The notes under the pieces: model-generated
The model's input: only the letters and a program-made list of their open reading frames with translations
The model's database searches: none
Told to the model about the DNA's origin: nothing
Assembly: GCF_018446385.1 (NCBI RefSeq)
Contig: NC_055986.1
Span: 76,841,659-76,905,658, forward strand
Direction of reading: 5' to 3'
Source: Zingiber officinale
Taxonomy: Eukaryota; Streptophyta; Magnoliopsida; Zingiberales; Zingiberaceae
DNA length: 64,000 nucleotides
In this document: positions 31,879 to 43,765 of the stretch, in pieces
How the letters are laid out: each line of letters opens with the position of its first letter
How positions within the stretch are numbered: the first letter of the stretch is position 1
Program-made: the position numbers and the translations under genes

Positions 31879-33027
31879 CACGTGCAAGGCTTGTACGAGT
31901 TTAATTTTTGGTTTTATGAAAACTAAACTTTCTGTAATTTTCTGTAAAATTATGATTTTTATAGTTTTATGGGTAATTTTTCCGTAGAAGCGAAGCACAA
32001 GTGTCTCGGCACTTGTAGGCTTCGGCTACCGGAAAGATTTTTCCAAAACGGCTTCGTTTTGCCCCAAATCCGTTTGGGACAGAGGGCTTGGGTGCCATTA
32101 GATCGCAAAGGAGCAACTCACGATGGTTAGATCGTGGGTAGGGGTACTGCCCCTAACCCCGCAAGGGAATTTGCTCCGCGATTGCACCCAAAATCGCTAA
32201 AATCGAACCCGCCGGGAAGATTTTTCCGAAACGGCAATGTCTCGGCCCAAATCGTTTTGGGACAGTGGGTTTAGGCGCTGTTGGATCACAAATGAACCCT
32301 CGCGATGGTTAGATCGTGGGTAGGGGCGCTGCCCCTGGCCCCGCAAGGGGATCCGTTCCGCGATTGCGCCCGAAACCGCTAAACGGGACCGCCGGGAAAT
32401 TTTACTCGTAAAAATTATAAAAATTATTTTTAAAATTATAGAAAATTATGAAAATATATAATTTTGAATTATATATTAATTTTGTGATAGTCATGGCCCA
32501 AAAACCCAATATGATTGGATTGTGTTGTAATTCATAATATGGCCTGCGTGCCGTTATGTGTTTGCGCGTGTTGTATGTTTTTATTTTTCCGCGACCTGCA
32601 CGTCGTGCCTTTCTCTTATATTCTTGTTGTAAATTAGATTTAGACTCGAATGTAACTCGAGTTTCAAATTGCAATGTACAAATTGGAGCGGTGGAGGGTC
32701 CACACGAGACGGAGTTCCGAGGCCGGCACGAGCAACACAAGGTGGTCAAAGGGAGGAGCTTGGAGAAGCTGTTGACCCTAGGTTGACCATTCGATCTTCT
32801 CATTGGCTTGAGAAGATCGTAGTAGGGCCATGACTAAATCACAAATAGATTAATTAGTTAATTGCTTATGTATATGATGCATGTTTAATATGTAATTAAT
32901 TAATTAGTGCCTTACGATTAGATTAGATCTAAGTCGTGCACAAGATGCATCCTTTTCGATTAGATTAGATCTCGATCGAACCAACTCTAAATGCCTAACC
33001 GTGCCGTGATACCTATCACTACCTCGA
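31879..33027 (+). other. Untranslated leader of copia array unit 1
   Basis: This is the noncoding stretch between primer-binding site and the deletion junction. It contains two repeats of about 185 bp (32026-32210 and 32211-32395), an AT-rich block (32400-32480) and GATTAGATTAGATCT repeats (32915-32975). Gag would normally follow; instead the sequence jumps at about 33028 to the integrase-RT linker. Confidence 0.7.
32026..32395 (+). repeat. Two copies of a ~185-bp leader repeat
   Basis: Copy 1 begins ACCGGAAAGATTTTTCC and copy 2 GCCGGGAAGATTTTTCC. Both carry 'TTTGGGACAG.GGG', 'GATGGTTAGATCGTGGGTAG' and 'CCCGCAAGG' in the same order. A third copy seems to begin at 32392 (GCCGGGAAATTTT) and stops at once. 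Confidence 0.85.
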
Positions 33028-34882
33028 TAGTTGTGGCAAAGACTGGGGTCTTTCTAGAAAAGGACTTTGTTTCTAGAAAGACTAGTGGGAGCGCGTTCGA
33101 TCTTGAAGAAGTTCAAGATGCGAACAATAGCACTAATGCCTCGATGGAAATTGAACTGGAACCACAAAGTGTTGTGGATGATGTTGTTCCACAAGGAGTT
33201 GAGGAACAACAACCGGTTCAAGTAGACATACCTCTTCGCAGGTCTGATAGGGTACGTCGTCAGCCTGAGAGATACTCATTTATCTTGTCTGACCATGATG
33301 ACATTGTGCTCATAGAGGATGAGCCTACCACCTTTCAAGAAGCTGTGATGAGACCAGATTCTGAGAAATGGCTAGAAGCCATGAAATCTGAGATGGAATC
33401 CATGTACACCAACCAAGAATGGACTTTGGTTGATCCACCTGAAGGGGTAAAACCCATTGGGTGCAAGTGGGTCTTTAAGAGAAAGACTGACATGGATGGA
33501 CCTATCTATAAGGGTCGCTTGGTAGCTAAAGGTTTCAAGCAGATTCATGGTATTGACTATGATGAAACCTTTTCTCCAGTAGCGATGTTTAAGTCCATTC
33601 GGATCATGCTTTCTATTGCAGCCTACCATGACTATGAGATATGGCAGATGGATGTCAAAACCACATTTCTGAATGGAAACCTACTCGAGGATGTGTACAT
33701 GACACAACCTGAGGGTTTTGTAGATCCACAGCATACTAGTAGAGTATGCAAGCTGCATAGGTCCATTTATGGACTAAAGCAAGCTTCTCGGAGCTGGAAT
33801 CTTCGATTCGATGATGCGATCAAACAGTTTGGTTTCATCAAGAACGAAGATGAGCCTTGTGTCTACAAGAAGGTTGTAGGGGACATAGTTGTCTTCCTCA
33901 TATTGTATGTGGATGACATACTACTCATTGGGAAGGACATCCCTATGCTTCAGTCTGTCAAGACATGGCTAGGGAGTTGCTTCTCAATGAAGGACTTAGG
34001 TGAGGCATCCCGCATTCTAGGGATACAGATCTATAGAGATAGATCTAAGAGATTGCTTGGCCTAAGTCAGAGTACATACATTGACAAGGTACTCCTTCGG
34101 TTTGCCATGCAGAATTCTAAGAAGGGATTTCTGCCGATGTCACATGGCGTGAGTCTTTCGAAGACTCAAGGTCCCTCTTCTAGAGAGGAGAGAGACCGCA
34201 TGGATCAGATCCCTTATGCCTTAGCCATAGGATCGATCATGTACACCATGCTGTGTACTCGACCTGATGTCTCGTATGCTTTGAGCATGACGAGCAGATA
34301 CCAGTCAGATCCAGGTGAAAGTCACTGGATAGCGGTCAAGAATATTCTTAAGTACTTACGAAGGACTAGAGAATATTTCTTGATATATGGAGGCAATGAT
34401 GAGCTAACTGTAAAGGGTTACAGTGATGCCAGCTTTCAAACCGATCAGGATGACTATAGATCGCAGTCGGGGTTCGTATTTTGCATAAATGGTGGTGCTG
34501 TCAGCTGGAAGAGTTCGAAGCAGGATCGATGGTGATTCTACAAGAGCCGAAGTACATTTCGCATCGAGGCGAAGCAGTTTGGATCCGCAAGTTCATCACT
34601 GAACTTGGGGTGGTTCCTAGCATTGCTGACCCCATTGAGCTCTATTGTGACAACAATGGAGCTATAGCACAGGCAAAGGAACCTCGCTCACACCAGCGGA
34701 CCAAGCACATACTACGGCGCTTCCATCTCATTCGAGAGATTATCGATAGAGGAGATGTGAAGATTTGCAGAGTACCTACAGAGGCTAACATCGCAGATCC
34801 CTTGACCAAGGCTTTGGCACAGAGGAAGCATGATGGTCACACTAGGTCTTTAGGCCTTAGAGCCTATACTGATTGGCACTAG
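33028..34882 (+). pseudogene. Copia RT-RNase H, unit 1 (gag, PR and IN deleted)
   Basis: Homology to unit 2 begins at 33028 in the linker after integrase ('VVAKTGVFLEKDF'). The frame then stays open through reverse transcriptase: 'KWVFKRKTDMDGP', 'QMDVKTTFLNG', 'SIYGLKQASRSWN' and the catalytic YVDDILL (about 33904-33927). It continues into the RNase H side ('GYSDASFQTDQDDY') and stops at 34533. After a frameshift the tail reads 'AVWIRKFITELGVVPSIAD', 'ELYCDNNGAIAQAKEP', 'KHILRRFHLIREI', 'VPTEANIADPLTKALAQ' and ends at 34882. The segment at 34500-34575, which should encode the RNase H ADSTTEAEY-type motif, has lost several bases. Without gag, protease and integrase, this unit cannot move on its own. 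Confidence 0.92.
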
Positions 34883-34896
34883 TGCTAGTGGGAGAT

Positions 34897-36749
34897 TGTT
34901 AGTTAGAGCCCTAGAGCCAATCATTTGATGATTGTATGGACTCATGTATATCATATTCTTATATATTAATAAAGACATTTGTTTGGTTATTATACTTATT
35001 TATATTAGTGCCAAATAGACTAAGTATAATAGCGTCCTTGAGTAGAAGGTTCATATCTATATCAATCGATTAGTTGAATCGATAGTGAGATGATATAGGG
35101 AACACTACTCTAAATCATTCCTAGTCGAGTATTAACATTCAGGGACAATGTTAATACAATAAGACTAGCATGTAGGTCAGCTCGATGACTTGATCTCACA
35201 AGTCATGGATATAGAGATATCAAGCTGACACATGGGTATGCATTAGAGAATGTATACTGAATGACCCGCCATGAGAAAGTATCATGGATCGTTATATGAG
35301 TGTCATATACTTTCTCATGTGGCTATTAGTATGACTATTAGTCCTTGGACCTGAAGTCACCATGGATCCCTACATAAGGAGTTATGTACTTTAGTTTCGT
35401 CAAACGTCACCCGTAACTGGGTGGACTATAAAGGCGATTACTGGGTATGTAACGAATTATGCAGAGGGATGTGAGTGATGTAGATGGGATCTATCCCTCC
35501 CATATGACGGGAGCGACATCGCTATTCTTGATAGAGTGAGACCACTAAGTGCATGGCCATGCCCAAATGAGTCAACATTAGATGTTGAGCTCATTTGATC
35601 GAGTGAGTCTACTTGGAGTTCAAGATTTAGATTGATTAGAGGATGACACGGTTTATGCCTCATATTGATCAATCTAGATGTCTAGGATAGAAGGACACTT
35701 GTCATATATTGTGAGGAGTCACAATTAGTAGTCACAAGGTGATGTCGGATCTCGACATTCTTGTAACTTGGGTAGTAATGATGTGTTGCTAGATACCGCT
35801 CATTACTTATCCTCCTAAATGGGTTTAGGGCATTGCCAACGTTACAAGAACCTATAGGGTCACACACTTAGGACAATTAGATGGAGATTAGGTTCATATG
35901 ATGAACCAAGAGGATTAGATTCATTTGATGAATCAAATTGGATTAAGAGTAATCCTAATTGGGCTAACTTGAGTTCGACTCAAGTTGATTCATGTATTTA
36001 ATGAGTCTAATTTAGATTATGACTTATTAAATCAATTTAATTTAATGAATTAGATTCATTATATTAAGTTGGCTCGAATCAAATGGTTGGATTAGATCAA
36101 CCATGGTAGAGATTGGGTCAAGTTGGACTTGACTAGAGAAGGAAGACCAAAGGTCAATTTTGACTTGACCTTTTGCCACCTCATTGGTGAGTTGGCATTA
36201 GGTGGACCAATGATGATGTTCCACATCATCATGGTGTGCCACCTCATGGAAGTTACAAAGCCATTTTCTTATTAACTTCACATTAATTGCATTTAATGGG
36301 GAGTTATTCTTGATGAGAAGTGGCCGGCCACTTTTGAATGGGATTTGATTTTCATTCATTTTCATTCAAGTGTGGTGAATCTTCCTCCTTCTTCCTCTCA
36401 AGCTCTCCCTCTCCCTCTCCCTCTCCTCCTTGCTTGGCCGAATCTCACCAAGGTGCTAGCACATCTTTGTGTGAGGTTTTCTCCACCTACGTGTCCGTGT
36501 GGATACTTCTAGAGGACCGGCGCTTGACGGTCTAGAGATCCGGCAACTCCTTGGACTAGCGGGATAAGCGAAAGGCACGCTTCGAAGGTATAACCCTTAT
36601 CTAGTGTAGATCTAAAGGTTTTACAAACTCGTACAAGAAAAGGTTTTTCGAAAAGTTTTGTTTACAAATCTTTGCACGGATCTACGGCTTTGGGTGACTC
36701 GGGGTTTCCGCGACGCGAAAAAGCGGTTTTCGCAGCCCGAAGAACCCAA
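34897..36749 (+). mobile_element. Copia array LTR 2 (middle)
   Basis: It starts TGTTAGTTAGAGCC after the tract GCTAGTGGGAGAT. It ends near GAACCCAA at 36749 without the CA terminus, where coding sequence of unit 2 begins at once. It is about 120 bp shorter than LTRs 1 and 3, mainly through differences at 36150-36330 and 36580-36670, and is more diverged from them than they are from each other. Confidence 0.88.
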
Positions 36750-38050
36750 TATATTGTTGTTATGTGCCTGCATTGACTAAGAACATTATATCAGTTTCTT
36801 GTTTGGACAAGAAAGGATTCTCGTTTATAATAAAGAACAAATGTTGTTCTGTCTATTTAAACGATATGTTCTATTGTAGTGCACCTCTGATGGACGGACT
36901 CTATATTCTAGACCTTGAGAGCTCTATCTATAACGTTAGTACCAAGAGGTTCAAATCGAACGATATGAACCACACCAATCTCTGGCACTGTCGCTTAGGT
37001 CATATAAATGACAAGCGCTTATCCCAGCTCCATAAGGATGGTTTGCTGGACTCATTTGATTTTGAATCATATGAGGTATGCGAGTCATGCCTACGAGGAA
37101 AGATGACCAAGACTCCCTTTAGTGGGCACAGCGAGAGAGCGACTGATTTGTTAGGACTCATACATAGTGATGTATGTGGCCCTTTCAATGTCGCTGCTAG
37201 AGGCGGTTATAGGTACTTCATCACATTTACTGATGACTTCAGTAGATACGGTTATGTGTACTTGATGACACATAAGTCCGAATCCTTTGAAAAGTTCAAA
37301 GAATTCAAGAATGAAGTACAGAACCAGCTTGGCAAGAGTATTAAGGTACTTCGATCAGATCGAGGTGGTGAATACTTAAGCCATGAGTTTCGTGACTACT
37401 TAGCTGAGTGTGGGATTTTATCTCAACTCACTCCTCCTGGAACACCACAGTGGAATGGTGTATCCGAAAGGAGGAATCGTACCTTATTAGATATGGTACG
37501 ATCTATGATGAGTCACACAGATCTTCCGACATATCTATGGGGATATGCTCTAGACACGGCAGCTTTCATACTCAACCGAGTTCCATCAAAGGCCGTGATA
37601 AAGACACCATATAGGATATGGACTGGGAGAGATGCCCAGGTGTCTTTCATGAGGATTTGGGGTTGTGAGGCTTACGTACGACGTCAAGTCTCAGACAAAT
37701 TAGGACCCAAATCCGACAAGTGCTATTTCATTGGATATCCCAAGGAAACTAAGGGATATTACTTCTACATTCCCAATCAGCACAAGATAGTTGTGGCAAA
37801 GACTGAGGTCTTTCTAGAAAGGGACTTTGTTTCTAGAAAGACTAGTGGGAGCGCGTTCGATCTTGAAGAAGTTCAAGATGCGAACAATAGCACTGATGCC
37901 TCGATGGAAATTGAACTGGAACCACAAAGTGTTGTGGATGATGTTCCACATGGAGTTGAGGAACAACAACCGGTTCAAGTAGACATACCTCTTGGCAGGT
38001 CCGATAGGCGTCGTCACCTGAGAGATACTCATTTCTCTTGTCGACCATGA
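36750..38050 (+). pseudogene. Copia GAG-pre-integrase and integrase, unit 2 (5' truncated)
   Basis: The frame enters abruptly at the LTR 2 junction with 'VPALTKNIISVSCLDKKGF' and is open to 38050. The zinc finger is 'WHCRLGH..' to 'CESCLRGK' (36980-37100). The catalytic triad is in place: HSDVCGP (about 37165), TDDFSRYGYVY (37228) and SERRNRTL (37465). 'WGCEAYVRRQ' and 'YFIGYPKETKGYYFY' follow, then the acidic linker ('EIELEPQSVVDDV'). Integrase would insert copia DNA. Nothing upstream remains: there is no protease, gag or primer-binding site. The ORF ends through frameshifts that begin near 37995. Confidence 0.92.
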
Positions 38051-39607
38051 TGACATTGTGCTCATAGAAGATGAGCCTACCACCTATCGAGAAGTGAGAC
38101 CAGATTTAGAAATGGCTAGAGGCCATGAGATCCAAAATGGAATCCATGTACACCAACCAAGTATGGACTTTGGTTGATCCACTGAAGGGTAAAACCCATT
38201 GGGTTTAAGTGGGTCTTTAAGAGAAAGACCATGGATGGACTTATCTATAAGGGTCGCTTGGTAGCTAAAGGTTTCAAGCGATTCATGGTATTGACTATGA
38301 TGAAACCTTTTCTCCGATGGCGATGTTTAAGTCCATTCGGATCATGCTTGCTATGCGACTACCACGATTACGAGATCGCAGATGGACATCAAACCGCGTT
38401 TACGAATGGAAACGCTCGAGGATGTGTACATGACACAACCGAGGGTTTTGTAGATCCACAACATACTAGCAGTATGCAAGCGCATAGGTCCATTTATGGA
38501 CTAAAGCAAGCTTCTCGGAGCTGGAATCTTCGATTCGATGATGCAATCAAACAGTTTGGTTTCATCAAGAACGAAGATGAGCCTTGTGTCTACAAGAAGG
38601 TTGTAGGGGATATAGTTGTCTTCCTCATATTGTATGTGGATGACATACTACTCATTGGGAAGGACATCCCTATGCTTCAGTCTGTCAAGACCTGGCTAGG
38701 GAGTTGCTTCTCAATGAAGGACTTAGGTGAGGCATCCCACATTCTAGGGATACAGATCTATAGATATTGATCTAAGAGATTGCTTGGCCTAAGTCAGAGT
38801 ACATACATTGACAAGGTACTCCTTCGGTTTGCCATGCAGAACTCCAAGAAGGGATTTCTGCTGATGTCACATGGCATGAGTCTTTCGAAGACTCAAGGTC
38901 CCTCTTCTAGAGAGGAGAGAGACCGCATAGATCAGATCCCTTATGCCTCAGCCATAGGATCGATCATGTACGCTATGCTATGTACTCGACCTGATGTCTC
39001 GTATGCTTTGAGTAAGACGAGCAGATACCAGTCAGATCCAGGTGAAAGTCACTGGATAGCGGTCAAGAATATTCTTAAGTACTTAAGAAGGACTAAAGAA
39101 TATTTCTTGATATATGGAGGCAATGATGAGCTAGCTGTAAAGGGTTACAGTGATGCTAGCTTCCAGACCGACCAGGATGACTATAGATCGCGATGGGTTC
39201 GTATTTTGCATTCGGTGGCTGTCACCGGAAGAGTTCGAGCGGGATACGAGTGATTCTACAAGAGGTCGAGTATATTCGCATCAGAGGCAGCAAAGGAGGC
39301 AGTTTGGATCCGCAAGTTCATCACTGAACTTGGGGTGGTTCCTAGCATCGCTGACCCAGTTGAGCTCTATTGTGACAACAATGGAGCTATAGCACAGGCG
39401 AAGGAACCTCGCTCACACCAGCGGAACAAGCACATACTAAGGCGCTTCCATCTCATTCGAGAGATTATCGATAGAGGAGATGTGAAGATTTGCAGAGTAC
39501 CTACAGAGGCTAACATCGCAGATCCCTTGACCAAGGCTTTGGCACAGAGAAAGCATGATGGTCACACTAGGTCATTAGGCCTTAGAGCCTATACTGATTG
39601 GCACTAG
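38051..39607 (+). pseudogene. Copia RT-RNase H, unit 2, with clusters of small deletions
   Basis: The sequence is collinear with 33270-34882 of unit 1. From 37995 to about 38490 it has lost many single bases or short runs, which breaks the first half of reverse transcriptase. From 38490 on it is again nearly identical to unit 1: 'YGLKQASRSWN', YVDDILL (about 38634), 'GYSDASFQTDQDDY'. There is a stop at 38768 (TGA) where unit 1 has AGA. A second deletion cluster at 39188-39285 removes the RNase H catalytic segment. The tail from 39335 to 39607 is intact ('GLRAYTDWH'). Confidence 0.9.
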
Positions 39608-39621
39608 TGCTAGTGGGAGAT

Positions 39622-41593
39622 TGTTAGTTAGAGCCCTAGAGCCAATCATTTGATGATTGTATGGACTCATTGTATCATATTCTTGTATATTAATTAAGGC
39701 ATTTGGATTTCGGTTATTATACTTACTTGTATTAGTGCCAAATAAACTAAGTATAATAATATCCTTGAGTAGATGGTTCTCACCTATATCAATCAGTTAT
39801 ATGAACCGATAGTGAGATGATATAGGGAATACTACTCTAAATCATTTCTAGTCAAGTATTAACATTCAGGGACAATGTTAATGTAATAAGACTAGCATGT
39901 AGGTCAACTCGATGACTTGATCTCACAAGTCATGGATATGAAGATATTAAGTTGACACATGGGTATGCATTGGAGAATGTATACTGAATGACCCGCCATG
40001 AGAAAGTATCATGGATCGTTATATGAGTGTCATATACTTTCTAATGTGGCTATTAGTATGACTATTAGTCCTTGGACCTGAAGTCACCATGGATCCCTAT
40101 ATAAGGAGTTATGTACTTTGGTTTCGTCAAACGTCACCCGTAACTGGGTGGACTATAAAGGCGATTACCGGGTATGTAACAAATTATGCAGAGGGATGTG
40201 AGTGATGTAGATGAGATCTATCCCTCCCATATGACGGGAGTGACATCAATATTCTTGATAGAGTGAGACCACTAAGTGCATGACCATGCCCAAATGAGTC
40301 AACATGAGATGTTGAGCTCATTTGATCGAGTGAGTCTACTTGGAGTTCAAGATTTAGATTGATTAGAGGATGACACAGTCTATGCCTCACATTGATCAAT
40401 CTAGATGTCTAGGATAGAAGGACAATGTCACATATTGTGAGGAGTCACAATTAGTAGTCACAAGGTGATGTTGGATCTCAACATTCTTGTAACTTGGGTA
40501 GTAATAATGTGTTGCTAGATACCGCTCATTACTTATGCTCCTAAATGAGTTTAGGGGCATTGCCAACGTTACAAGAACCTATAGGGTCACACACTAAGGA
40601 CAATTAGATGGAGATTTGGTTCATACGATGAACCAAGAGGATTAGATTCATTTGATGAATCAAATTGGATTAAGAGTAATCCAAATTGGGCTAATTGAGT
40701 TAGACTCAAGTTGATTCATGTATTTAATGAGTCTAATTTAGATTATGACTCATTAGATCAATTTAATTTAATGAATTAGATTCATTATATTAAGTTGGCT
40801 TGAATCAAATGGTTAGATTAGATCAACCATGAGAGAGATTGAGTCAAGTTTGACTTGACTAGAGAGGAAGAGGAAGAGTCAAGTTTGACTTGACTCTTTA
40901 CCACATCATGAGTGAGGTGGCAAGATGTGGACCAATAGTGTTGTTCCACATCATCTTGCTTTGCCACCTCATGGAGGTTACAAGCCTCCATTGCATTTAA
41001 TGTGGGTTGGCCACATTAAATGAGTGGAGGTTACTCATTTGCCACATCATTGTGAGGTGGCAAGATGTGGACCAATGGTAATGGTCCACATCTTCATGAT
41101 GTGCCACATCATAAGAGTTACACAACACCTCTTAATGGCTTCACATTAATTGTGATTAATGTGGAATGGGAGTTACACTCCATGGTGTGGCCGGCCACAC
41201 AAAAGTGGTGAATGAAATTTGATTTTATTCAAGGCATTACTCCTTCTTCTTCCTCAAGCTCTCCCTCTCCCTCTCCTCCTTGCTTGGCCGAATCTCACCA
41301 AGGTGCTAGCACATCTTTGTGTGAGGTTTTCTCCACCTACGTGTCCGTGTGGATACTTCTAGAGGACCGACACTTGACGATCTAGAGATCCGGCAATTCC
41401 TTGGACGAGCGGGAATGCGAAAGGGCACGCTTCAAGGTATACTTCTTAACACATAGATCTAGGAGTAGATCTAGATATTTAAAACTCGTACTCGTAATTT
41501 TTGTTCGGCTTTCCTTGCACGGATCTACGGCTTTGGGTGATTCGGGGTTTCCGCGACGCGAAAAGCGGTTTTCGCGGCCCGAAAAACCCAACA
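39622..41593 (+). mobile_element. Copia array LTR 3 (3' outer)
   Basis: 1972 bp, TGTTAGTTAGAGCC to AAAAACCCAACA, preceded by the polypurine tract GCTAGTGGGAGAT (39609-39621). It differs from LTR 1 at a few percent of positions by eye and has the same length, which fits a true LTR pair and a moderately recent insertion. Confidence 0.95.
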
Positions 41594-43765
41594 GATACTC
41601 ATGGTGGTGAGTAATGAAGAATGACGACTCAAGGCTTTTGCAACATGATTCAGACTTTCGGCTTGGTGTCTCAGCATAAAGGTGAACTTCTGTAAGTAAG
41701 ACACCCACTTGGCATGCCACCTGCTCAGCTTGTATTGACCATTGATATACTTCAATGGTTCATGATTAGTAAACAAAATGAACTCGTTTGGTACTAGGTA
41801 GTGACGTTAATGCTTTAAGGATTGAATATGACATAAAACTCCAAGTTGTAGATAGAATAATTCTTCTTGGATCCAGATAGCTTCTCACTGAAGAAAGCAA
41901 CCAATCACCCAAACTGACTTAAAACACCCCTGTACCAATGATGGATACATCATTGTTGATCATGAACATTTGGTCAAAATCAAATAGTGCCATAGCTAGA
42001 AGTTCGGTCATCTTCTGCTTAACTAGTTGAAAACTAGTCTCTACTTTTTCAGACCACCTGAAATATTGTACTTTTAGACACTTAGTGATGGGATCAATCA
42101 GAGTGTTAAAATTTTTAATGAATCAACGGTAGAAAGGAGCCAAGCTGTGGAAACTCCTTACGTCATGCAAGGTTATCCGTTGAGTCCACTCCAAGACTAT
42201 GTTTATTTTCAGTTGATATGCATGCACACCATCAGTAGACACAATAAAACTAAGGAAGGTTACTAATGTAGTAACGAAAGAACACTTCTTCTTGTTGACA
42301 AATAAACACTTTTTTTTAGTTTATTAAAATAGCACAGAGGTGATCAAAGCATGATGCCTATATCAAACTGTAGATGAGAATGTCATCAAAGTAAATCACC
42401 ATAAACTTTCCCATTAAAGGCCACAAGATCTAATGTATAAACCTCATGAATACACTAGGTGCATTGGACAATCCAAAAGGCATGACCATCCACTTATAAA
42501 GTTTATGTTGCATCTTGAATATTATCTTCCATTCATTTTCTGACCTTATTCTAATCTAGTGGTATCCATTTTTAATGTCAATTTTTGAGAAAACCTTAGA
42601 ATCGGATAAGTGATTTAACATGTCATCCAAGCGTGGAATTGGAAACTTATACTTCATTGTAATCTTATTGATGGTTTGGCTGTCAACACATATATGCCAC
42701 GAGCACCCTTCTTCGGCACTAGTAGGGTAGGAACAACACTAGCGCTCTAACTCTCATGGATGTGACCATTTTCTAGCAACTCCACTATCTAATGTTGTAA
42801 TTTCTCACCTTCCTTAGGACTGAGGTGATATGTTGGTCAATTATTTAGAGTCAACTATAGAGCAAGATTAATCTGATGTTGAATATCTCGTATAAGTGAT
42901 AGCCCAGAAGGAAGATCCTCTAACATCAACTCATCAAAATTTGTTAGCAATTGCTACACTTCAGCTGGTAGCTCTGTGTTTGTGGCTTGGATATCACTCT
43001 AGCATGGAAACAAAAGAATAGACAATGTCGACTTGCTCTATCTCATCTAAAAACCTGGAAATGGAAAGGAGATTAGTAGTTTTGGCTATTGGATTGGAGT
43101 GGTTTCTTCTCGCCATAAGACAACACAATCTTTTGTTGCTTGATGTAAAGAGTATAAATATTCTTCTGTCCATCGTAGATGATGTTGTGATCATATTGAC
43201 TAGGTTGTCTTAATAGTACATGACATGCATCCATGATCACTACATCACACCAAGTACTATCTTAATATTTGCTACCAATTGAAAAAGGTATGAGACATTG
43301 TCTATAATTACCTCACTATCTTTATTTAGCCATGACAACTTATATGGCTTAGGGTGATGATCCGTCTTCAATTATAATTTTTGGACAACTTCCTCAAACA
43401 CTATGTTCTCACAACTACCATTGTCAATGATGATCCTGCAGACTTTATCCATGACAGTGTAGGTAGTGTGAAAAATATTAGTTCTCAACCACTTATTCCC
43501 TAATTTTCCTTTGGGAGTCAATATACTCTTGCACACAACCAAAATCTCATGCCTATCACCATATAACATATCGTTAACTTCATACATTGGTTCACCAATT
43601 ACTATTGTTTCTTCTATAATGTCTTCCTCGATTAGTAGTTTTTTGTTCTTCGGATCAGTGATCGCAGGTTTCAAGCATTGGTTCACCCTATGTCTATGTT
43701 CACCACATTGATAACATCTGATAGAGGCATTGGAATTAACCTATGATGGTTGCTACTATGGCTGT
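41594..43765 (-). pseudogene. Reina zinc knuckle, protease, reverse transcriptase and RNase H, degenerate
   Basis: Minus-strand order from the right is as follows. The zinc knuckle CYQCGEHRHRVNQC (43680-43725) fits CX2CX4HX4C. The protease active site 'IIDNGSCEN' (about 43400-43430) is open from 43686 to 43372. Reverse transcriptase spans roughly 43000-41900, with catalytic YFDDILIYS intact near 42371-42397 and other parts frameshifted. RNase H is at 41776-41600 ('FTNHEPLKYINGQ', 'WVSYLQKFTF', 'HVAKALSRHSSLLTT'). Integrase continues at 29893 beyond the copia insertion. These proteins would have copied the element's RNA. Multiple stops make it inactive. Confidence 0.85.

Larger units (their letters stand above)
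29894..41593 (+). mobile_element. Copia array LTR-internal-LTR-internal-LTR, TSD GATAC
   Basis: The outer LTRs (29894-31865 and 39622-41593) are both 1972 bp and nearly identical. Perfect TSDs GATAC lie at 29889-29893 and 41594-41598. A third LTR sits in the middle (34897-36749). The first internal region has the primer-binding site and leader but lacks gag, protease and integrase. The second lacks primer-binding site and gag but has integrase, reverse transcriptase and RNase H. Such three-LTR arrays come from unequal recombination between two copies, or from one copy having inserted as a tandem. The coding parts are Tork/Angela-like in wording; the clade call is tentative. It is inserted in the Reina element. 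Confidence 0.92.
27792..43765 (-). mobile_element. Old Reina-like Ty3/gypsy element, split by the copia array
   Basis: On the minus strand the order is zinc knuckle (43.7 kb), protease, reverse transcriptase, RNase H (to 41594), then, after the 29894-41593 insertion, integrase (29893-28365) and 3' LTR (28364-27792). The junction is proven by the TSD GATAC on both sides of the insert. Integrase phrases of the type 'LYTLLSIP' and 'MDFILGL' and the C-terminal 'SRMNSFQ' are those of the Reina lineage. The gag N-terminus and the 5' LTR were not found; from 43766 a different LTR-like sequence begins. All coding parts have stops and frameshifts. Confidence 0.8.

Noticed and set aside
32991..33027. 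Start codon of the 514-codon frame as the real N-terminus of a protein
   Set aside because: The first codons are leader sequence fused by a deletion; homology begins at 33028 in the middle of Pol.
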